This document shows, in pieces, positions 56,423 to 64,000 of a DNA stretch of 64,000 nt. The notes under the pieces are model-generated. The model was not told where the DNA came from. It did no database searches and worked only from the letters and a program-made list of their open reading frames with translations. The DNA comes from Phoronis australis (taxonomy: Eukaryota; Phoronida; Phoronidae), in contig NMRA01000030.1 of the NCBI GenBank assembly GCA_002633005.1, forward strand, positions 1,572,453 to 1,636,452. The letters are read 5' to 3'. Numbering within the stretch: position 1 is the first letter of the stretch; every line of letters begins with the position of its first letter. The position numbers and the translations under genes are program-made.

Positions 56423-59400
56423 CTGAGAAATAGAAAATTCACAAACTGATGTCCACATAAAGGCAACTTAACTAAACTCAGTGATCTAGCACAGCTATTA
56501 ATTAGTTGAAGTGGCAAGTTACAAAGATTATGTATTGTCTACATAGACACCATTGAGTCACACATTTATATCAAAATAATTGCAATGAATACAGCCCTAA
56601 TATTAACTAAAGGTAAACATGTCATGTTCAAGTTAACAAGACAATGAAAGTTATGTCTTTTGACACATTAGTGAATATCAGTTAGTACGTACTAATCACA
56701 CTATGCATGTTGTATGTTCAGGTGTGCTGTGAATTCAGTTGTAGCGTATCAACATTGAAATAAGGTTGTTGCTTTTTTCAGAAATCTTTTTAAAGGAGAT
56801 TTTATGTAAACCCACCAGATTCCCCAATACTGTTACTATTACGTGGAGACACATGACGTAGGTCAGCGGTGAGTCTCGTGTTTCAATTTTTCATTTGTCA
56901 AGAAAAATAATAGGAAGTGTTGAAATAAGGCGTGTTGACACTCGTGTTCCATAACTGAAAAGTGTCTGGGGTGGAACTGCTCAGGGCTATTTTGATCTTA
57001 AACTGTCTCTTAGCTGAAAGTTACACATTGGGTCCCCGAAATCATGCTAATAGCTAAAGAGATAAAAGACCTGGTTTTAACAGATATAAACAACAACTCT
57101 CCCCATTCAGTTCTCTAAAACAAAATAGTGCTATGTTATCTCCTCAATTCTCAAAAGCTTGGAGTAATTTAACAAAAATCTAACAAACTCTGTCAAACGA
57201 TGACCTAAGGTAGGTGACTTATGTGTCAACTGTAAGGAAAGACCACCCACTGTGAGCATGACCTGCTATTTGTTGAATCCTGCATTTATCAATCAAGTGA
57301 GATGCCAATGGTGCATTAGCTTAGGCAGAATGAAGATTTGGTAGAAATCACCAAAAGAGGATTCAGTATATGTTCCGATGATTATCGCTATCTGTTTTCA
57401 TTTTTGCCAATTAAATTTCCTGAATAAATCCAAACAAACATCTTGCCTTTTCTGTTTTTAACAAATGGTAGCCTACCTAAAAACTACGAACAATTTATTG
57501 TGAAGGGAAAGTTTTGGGCAAAATGAAAAGTAACACTAGTCATGAGAAATCTAGTCTCTTAAGACCACTGCTTTATTTAAATGATGGTGTAATCATTAGA
57601 ACCACTAAAGCCTACCTTTGCCACAGCCTGTTGAGGACTCCGACCAGCTCACCCACCCTATCACCATTGTCTTGCTTGCCACAGATACAGAAGACAAGAT
57701 CATTGCCTCCCTGCAGATGGACGATCACTAACTGATCTGGTCCTCCCGTTACACTCACACCAGTCATCTGGAGGTGGAGACAGCCAATAAACTGACCAGT
57801 TTCTGGTTTGCATGCATTTCAAAATAATAAATTTCAAAATTGCGGAAAACATGACACATTTCCCAGGAGTTCCTAAAAAGTGAATGACTCCCAAACCTCA
57901 AAGAAAAGTACTTTGGTCAGTTTTTTAATTTAAATATATTTGCTGAGTATTGACATTCTGTGCCCCTTTAAAGAGAATGTCATTTGCTACTGCAGGATAG
58001 ACATGCATGGAGAAGTCTGCATGTCTGTCTGTATGGATGATTGAACCTCTGTAGGTATAGAGTTAATTGGAAACAATGGCTAGAATATGTCTAAGCTTAC
58101 GTTTGTAATAGGAATCCCAGGACCCATGGCTTTGAACTTTTTCAAGTTTAACTTATAGATGAACTTGTCTGTGAANAGTTTCTGGTTTGCATGCATTTCA
58201 AAATAATAAATTTCAAAATTGCGGAAAACATGACACATTTCCCAGGAGTTCCTAAAAAGTGAATGACTCCCAAACCTTAAAGAAAAATACTTTGGTCAGT
58301 TTTTTAATTTAAATATATTTGCTGAGTATTGACATTCTGTGCCCCTTTAAAGAGAATGTCATTTGCTACTGCAGGATAGACATGCATGGAGAAGTCTGCA
58401 TGTCTGTCTGTATGGATGATTGAACCTCTGTAGGTATAGAGTTAATTGGAAACAATGGCTAGAATATGTCTAAGCTTACGTTTGTAATAGGAATCCCAGG
58501 ACCCATGGCTTTGAACTTTTTCAAGTTTAACTTATAGATGAACTTGTCTGTGAACATAAGAGCTCTGTCTGCCGATTTGCTATGCTTGTTCACCTGAAAT
58601 GCACAACACATGTCAATCAAAAGCTACACAACTGCCAGATGATAGTCTAGTTTCATCCTAAGAGACACGTCCGTGTCAGATTTGGCCAGTAGGCATACTG
58701 GTGCCACCTTTTTTCAACATTAAGGTTAATATGTAGAACCTTATCAACAAGCCTGTGTACTTAGCCATCTACAAAACTATTGATTTGTCTGTAAAAGAGC
58801 GTAAACATTTTGTCTCTAATAGTTCATACGGCCACTTTTGTGTCTATTAATTTGAACACGAAGCTGTCAAGGAAACAATAGTTCGTACTGTGGTGTACGG
58901 ACTGTAACACAAATCACTAATCATTTTGTAAAAGTAGAAAGCTTGTAGAATTTGATGTTTAACTTTTTATCAATTTGTCATTAATTTCCTTATGAGATTT
59001 TTAAATGATCATTTCATTATCACTTCATACAAATTTCGTTTTTTTTTTGAAAATCATTAAGTCCAATTTTTGATAGCCCTTCATTCAAAACTGGAAGATT
59101 TTAAAAACAATTAATAATCATTCCCAACAGCGTCTTAGAGAACAGTGCATAAAGTATAGTATTCAAAAGTTTCATATGAATCTGATCAGACATTTTTGAG
59201 ATGTGATGTTCCAAATATTGCCAAATTTGGACATTTTAGGGTCCTAAATAACCATAAGAAACAAAAAAGCTTCATTTAAGAGAAAAATGGTTTTCAAAAT
59301 CGCATTGACATTTCTCATGCATATCAGCACTGTATATTCATGAGAAATACGTGACACCCATGAACTGTCATTTGACTAAGAGGTCCCCGAGAGGGCCCCT

Positions 59401-62400
59401 GACCATAATTTAGAACAAGTAACACATAATCCCTAACAACTCCTAAAAACAGAATGCTGATGTCACTGTTATGTTGCTATCACATTTTTATTTAGGTTGT
59501 GCTCAGAGCGAAGTGCATTTTATAAATGGATGCATTACAGACTGATGGAAGTAGTATTCAAGAAAGCATGAACTGTACCTTCTTAATGAGACATGAGAAG
59601 AGGACTTTACTAAAGCTATCCTTGGCCTTTAAACGGTTGCACTCTGTGACATAATCCAGTGTGCTGGAATTCTCACTGCCCTGAAATAGGAAACATATGC
59701 AAAAGATCATATAAACAAACTTGTACTAACTAGTGATGACTTCCCATCCAAAGCACAATACCATTCAACAATGATGACAACTGTGTCACACAATTACCAC
59801 TCAGATGGACAATGTCAGCAGGTAATATTAAGTTGTGTAAAGACAATCCAGATACGACAACTGTTGCCAAAACCTGTCCAGCTGCTCACACAGTACAGTG
59901 TTCCACAAGTCAGTGAACACTGGTCTTCATAATTATCCACTTGTCAAGAAAAAAACACCAGAATATGATAAAGGTCAAAAATGTGAATTCAAAATCATCC
60001 TAGTCACAATTTTCTTACACATACGACATCTTCAACCGAAACAATTTGCATTTTATAAAAGTTTTTTTACACAATGGTATTACTCACAATGTTGAGGTAG
60101 TTACCCTCCCATTGGCGACTGTAGCCCCAGTCCTGCCTTTTGCCAGTTAGCACTTCACCAGCACAGATCTTGAGACGGAACATAGGCCAGGTATCACGGG
60201 GGACACCGCGAAGGATCATGTTGGCGCGCCACCTGGAGGCAAAACACTAGAATGAATGTCCACAAGGATGGAAACAACTTGACCGTACAAATTATTTCAC
60301 AGGAGGCCAAGACTGTTACTCCACTATTATAGAACAAATATCACGCAGTTTTATAATTCTGTCACCGTGATCATGTGCCATTGAACCATTATTGTTCATC
60401 AGCAGGGTGACACTCGTATTTGTTTTCATTTTCCACACGTTTTCAAGGAGTTATTCAGGATAAACTACTCATTTTCCATCACTTATTTTCTCATTGATTG
60501 TTGTCAAGCATAACTGCATGCAAAAAACTCATGTCATGACTCGATAAAATGAGTTTTCTCATTGCTTTTTTAGTTTTTACGCCGTTTCCTTTTTCCCATC
60601 CCTGACAACATTTTCCTATAATCATATTCCAGCAAGAGTGAGAACCAAAACTAGTTCATCAAAAAGAGAAACTTCCATGTTGTTGTCTATCATACAGAAT
60701 GAAGGGTTGAGGTTAGCTTTCTACAGGTTGGTTGCGAACGATTCTTTCTTGATACCTCCTGTGTGCCTTCTTCAGTTCTTCCACAAGACCCTCAAGAACA
60801 GCTGGTGGTTTAGGCCACTCCAGGCTCTTGCCATAGTCAGCCATCCTGCGCACGTTCTTGAAAACTTCAACTATCTCCAGGATGTACTGACGCAACTTAT
60901 AGCGACGGAACCGTGCCATGATTCGGTAGATGGCTCGCATCCGCTTAGCACGTAGTCGTGCAGCACCCCCACGCCACATCTGCAGACAGCATTTATAAAG
61001 GAACTCATTAAGTCACCGCAGTCCCATCCACCTAACTTCTGCTTGTGCTAGGTACTGTGGAAATGTAGCAGCCAAAGTCCTCCTGAATTATAATGTTTAC
61101 AGTGAAAAGGTCTATTTCATAAAAAGGGACAAGGCTTAAGTCAGTCAGATTTTTTTTTCTACATCACATCGCAATTTCTCAATGAAGTTTGTGCACTGTA
61201 ATTGTAAGCAATCACAGCATAGCAAGAACTTATAAAAACTGTCTTTACAGTATGCTCAGCTGAGATTAAGGATTCAAAAGCAAATAGTTGTGCAGAGAGG
61301 AATTGCAGACAAAAGATCTTCAAACCACTTTTCAAAAAACTGGTTTTGAACTACTATCATAGTAAAGTTATTACTAGTTGATTTTTTTGTATAATAATTA
61401 CCCAAAATAAACTAGGATATCATTGCCTACTTGAAAGCAGAGCATATTGTAAGCACGTGTGAATAACTTATTTTGACATAATTGCACATACTACCTTTTG
61501 CAAAAACACAACAATGGAGGGCACCACTTTGCCTCGCTCTTCCTCCAGTGTGAAGATAGTTTGTGGTGAGCGAATGAAGAGCTTGGTTTTGCCGAACTTG
61601 ACATCATCGAGAAGATTTTTGGCTTGTAGGAGGACCCGGATACCATCCTCCACAGAACCACTGTAATTTGGCCACGTCTGCTGAGATATGCACTTGTACC
61701 TAGCACCAAAATACAGAAACGTCAAGTCCAATAGACATTCTCTGATATGGTGGCGACATGATGACACACCCCTTGTCTGAATTACCGATAACTTTTTATA
61801 AATTCTTTGCCAACTTCATACCATAAAACAATCACTGTTGTGTAGTGGAAAAGTCAACAATTTCAAACCATCCAGTTATCTAGTAATGAAGAATTTGTTC
61901 TAAACAACTCTGCCCGTTTTGCACACCTGAATAACAAACTTAGGCAAGCGAAAGAAGCTTCCACAATGTCACAATGCTAAAAATTTTCAAGTTTAGTATT
62001 TCCTATAGGCATACAGAGGTTGTCTTAAATAAATTGTTTTTCACTTGGGAGACAATTATCATTTTTATTAAAGAGTATACTCCGAGTGTTAACAAAGTTT
62101 TTTGCAAATTCAATGTTCATTGAAAGCCTGATAGGAAATAGTAAATAGGTCATCACCACAGCTGCAGGGTCACTGAGCTCTGCATGTTATTCAGAGAACC
62201 AGCAGCATGCAGGTCCTGAATGGCCAATGACTCTTTAATGTAAAGTGAATCCTTTACAGGTTCTTTACAGATTATAGAGAACATCCCACCTCAGACAAAA
62301 GCAATGCCTAGACATTATGTCAGTAACTATCACCAAGCTAATTCAGTCGGTGTTAACTACAAAGAACCTGCTCAGTGACACTACAGCTATGGTGATGACT

Positions 62401-63448
62401 CATTTACTATTTCCTGTCGTTAATGTTCCACCCATTTCACTTCATGGATGTAACCAGACTCGTACGTTGTCACTTGATGACTGACTGCCTGTATCCTGAT
62501 GATGTCTAATGAATAGAGGAAATGTCAAATTAGTATGAACCTTTTCGTTTGTGCGGCGATTGTCAGTTTTTGATTTTATTATGCCCAAAAAGTGATGTAA
62601 TTAATTTAAAATCTTCTCCTGTTTCCAAAATCATCTCAGTTTCTGCAAGTCAAATGTTTGTATGAATTCACATTTTTATGTGCAGAACACAGTCTCCAAT
62701 ATGCACTTGATGGACAGTGTCAACTCACCTGTCCAAAAACCTTTGGTAATGAATCCTATAGGCAAAGCCAGCCCTCCTCACTCTTACATTCTCCACAAGA
62801 CCAAGGTACAACACCTGGTGGCGACATCTCTCATCATTGAACAAAACTGGGGATTTCTCCTCGTTGGGCTTAATACAGCGCACATAGTGCGGCTCCTGAA
62901 GGGACAGAAGAGAGCATGGAGCATTAGTAGCTGTTGTAACTCACAGTTATTGTGCCTGGAGTTATAGTCTTAACAGATATCATAGTTACTGAAATTACTG
63001 GAGTTATAGCAGTTATTGTTAGTTCATGTCAGTATCTTCTGCTATGGAAAATGCCTTCCAGATAACATATTTTACTTCGCTAAGTTCTTAGAAAAGCGTT
63101 TTCCACAAACTACATCAAGGCCAAGATTGTGTTTTAAGTTTGCAATAAAAAATACAAACGCCTATTAACCATTAAAAATTTCACTCCAATGGGAAAGAGC
63201 ATTTCTTTTCTTTCACTGATGGACATTTGACATCTTTTAAAGCTTTTTTTTGAAAAATATGGATTGCGCTACTTCAAAATGGGTTTAATAAGAGAGCAAT
63301 TAAGAAGCTAGCTACCTTTGATGCCAGCGTATCAACCAGTTCTATGATGGAGTTCTTGAAGTTGGTGCCCGCAGTTAGAGGGCGCTTAGTGACCTCCGTC
63401 ACATCTTGGGCACCCTCAGGCCACATACCACTGATCATTTCATTAGAA
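56272..63448 (-). CDS. myo1d: Unconventional class I myosin, Myo1d type, C-terminal nine exons (partial)
   Basis: Nine minus-strand exons join in frame without a stop for 463 residues: 63316-63448, 62729-62895, 61495-61699, 60756-60979, 60088-60232, 59579-59680, 58480-58593, 57616-57767 and 56272-56422. They encode the end of the motor head (ITEVTKRPL-like [34 protein letters not shown]), the converter ([30 protein letters not shown]), two IQ motifs ([27 protein letters not shown]) and the TH1 lipid-binding tail ([28 protein letters not shown]). The neck/tail sequence fits Myo1d better than other class I myosins. Myo1d is an actin motor that links membranes to cortical actin; in flies and vertebrates it acts in left-right asymmetry. 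The N-terminal head lies beyond 64000. Confidence 0.92.
57616..57767 (-). CDS. myo1d: Myo1d exon: TH1 domain, lipid-binding region
   Basis: After CTCCAG it encodes [31 protein letters not shown] and [13 protein letters not shown], then GTAGGC. Confidence 0.9.
57798..58554. repeat. 378-bp direct duplication around an N, probable assembly artefact
   Basis: 57798-58175 and 58177-58554 are the same length and differ at only two positions seen by eye, separated by a single N at 58176. The first copy contains a cut-off piece of the TH1 exon. Confidence 0.85.
58480..58593 (-). CDS. myo1d: Myo1d exon: TH1 domain (duplicated in the assembly)
   Basis: After TTTCAG it encodes [38 protein letters not shown], then GTAAGC. 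It is 38 codons, phase 0. A second copy of the last 75 bp lies at 58101-58175, ending at an N; it lacks an acceptor and is not counted as an exon. Confidence 0.88.
59050..59300. repeat. Diverged dispersed repeat in a Myo1d intron (partner at 32460-32700)
   Basis: Colinear weak matches (TTTTTGATAGCCC, TTGAGATGTGATGTT, GACATTTTAGGGTCCTAAATA) with the copy in SDR gene 2 intron 3. Confidence 0.5.
59579..59680 (-). CDS. myo1d: Myo1d exon: TH1 domain
   Basis: After TTTCAG it encodes [20 protein letters not shown], then [14 protein letters not shown], then GTACAG. It is 34 codons, phase 0 at both ends. Confidence 0.88.
60088..60232 (-). CDS. myo1d: Myo1d exon: tail (TH1 start)
   Basis: After TCCAG it encodes [34 protein letters not shown] and WEGNYLNI, then GTGAGT. 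Confidence 0.9.
60756..60979 (-). CDS. myo1d: Myo1d exon: IQ motifs and start of tail
   Basis: After CTGCAG it encodes [30 protein letters not shown] and [14 protein letters not shown], and ends AGGAG before GTATCA. Donor choice is supported because the next exon restores RRWRA. Confidence 0.9.
61495..61699 (-). CDS. myo1d: Myo1d exon: converter to first IQ motif
   Basis: After GCTAG it encodes [27 protein letters not shown] and TIFTLEEER, ending FLQK before GTAGTATG. The GKTKLFIR box marks the converter/lever junction. Confidence 0.9.
62729..62895 (-). CDS. myo1d: Myo1d exon: motor core helix and converter start
   Basis: After CTTCAG it encodes [34 protein letters not shown] and [11 protein letters not shown], and ends GGACAG before GTGAGT. 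The VRCIKPN and GFAYR boxes are highly conserved in myosin heads. Confidence 0.93.
63316..63448 (-). CDS. myo1d: Myo1d exon: end of motor domain
   Basis: After TTTCAG it encodes [28 protein letters not shown] and LVDTLASK, and ends AAAG before GTAGCT. This is the first exon visible in the window. Confidence 0.88.
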
Positions 63449-64000
63449 CTGAAACACACAAACACAGACTTATATGCACAAGATCGGCAAAATTACACAC
63501 TAACATGATGAAAAAACATTATTTTATTCTTTCAACTAAATTACATAAGTCTGGTTTTTTGCACAAACCAAAGCATGATTTCAGTGACATTTAATTACTT
63601 TTAGCACACTGTTGCTGGAGTCAACTACTTAATAACAAAATGATTGCCGAGACTCAGTGTGAAATTATTGATAATAATTATCCATTCAATAATGTCATGT
63701 CCTCACACAAAACAACTTGTCCTGAACATGTAGAGCTTGGCAAAATGGTTGTTAATTATTTGGACTTTTCCTGCCATGTTCAGGATATTTCTCAACATTA
63801 AAATGCAGATTGCCAGTAGCGGATGGCATAAGTTCATAAAGTGATCAACAAAACATGAACGTGTTAAGGCTATTAGATGATTTAGCATGAGAAAAAAGGC
63901 AAATAACATAGAAAATAAATCTGAAACTAAATAAGGCGATCCAGATCCTCCCAAGGATACTATTGTTTCATGAAATGTAGAATATAAATCGGTAAATAAA

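Noticed and set aside
58101-58175. Extra Myo1d TH1 exon copy
   Set aside because: It lacks an acceptor, stops at an N, and is part of the probable assembly duplication.

Overview
This window is nuclear DNA from an animal, most likely a marine invertebrate. Coding sequence is rare and split into short exons with GT-AG introns. The rest is AT-rich and full of decayed transposons, TTAA-type DNA elements, foldback repeats, tRNA-derived SINEs, an RTE-like LINE and (TG)n/(TA)n microsatellites. The species cannot be fixed from the sequence. The transposon mix and frequent tacatgta motifs fit a lancelet, hemichordate, echinoderm or mollusc, but this is inference.

Layout. About 1-16 kb holds no convincing host gene and consists of stacked TTAA-flanked DNA transposons and dispersed repeats. 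At 16.3-16.6 kb (minus) lies a probable first exon of a secreted PAN/apple-domain protein. From 19.4 to 38.9 kb (minus) are two tandem, head-to-tail short-chain dehydrogenase/reductase genes of the SDR9C (retinol/17-beta-hydroxysteroid dehydrogenase) type. Each has four exons, and exons 2, 3 and 4 have identical lengths (259, 155 and 200 bp) and identical phases in the two genes. The last intron of the downstream copy is 7.1 kb, begins with a GC donor, and is swollen by two DNA transposons. One of these is a 4.5-kb element with about 600-bp inverted arms around a decayed gene of the GLHAFTG family. From 37.5 to 44.4 kb is a knot of inverted repeats, a SINE with a perfect 13-bp target duplication, and a 5'-truncated RTE-like LINE. 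From 46.2 to 51.3 kb (minus) is a decayed transposase-like gene interrupted by two later DNA transposons. Removing both insertions with one copy of each 5-bp target duplication restores one open frame across the junctions. A cluster of perfect heat-shock elements lies just upstream of it. At 52.2-52.6 kb is a frameshifted Tc1/mariner-type transposase fragment.

From 56.3 to 63.4 kb (minus) are nine exons, all phase-compatible, encoding the C-terminal 463 residues of an unconventional class I myosin of the Myo1d type: end of the motor, converter, two IQ motifs and TH1 tail. The start of this gene lies beyond the right edge. A 378-bp direct duplication around a single N in this gene looks like an assembly artefact.

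Functionally there are two host loci: a membrane-anchored NAD(P)-dependent oxidoreductase pair, probably for steroid or retinoid substrates, and an actin motor. Nothing in the sequence links them. Everything else is the mobile-element landscape, which also supplies parts of the SDR genes' surroundings, such as a possible poly(A) signal.
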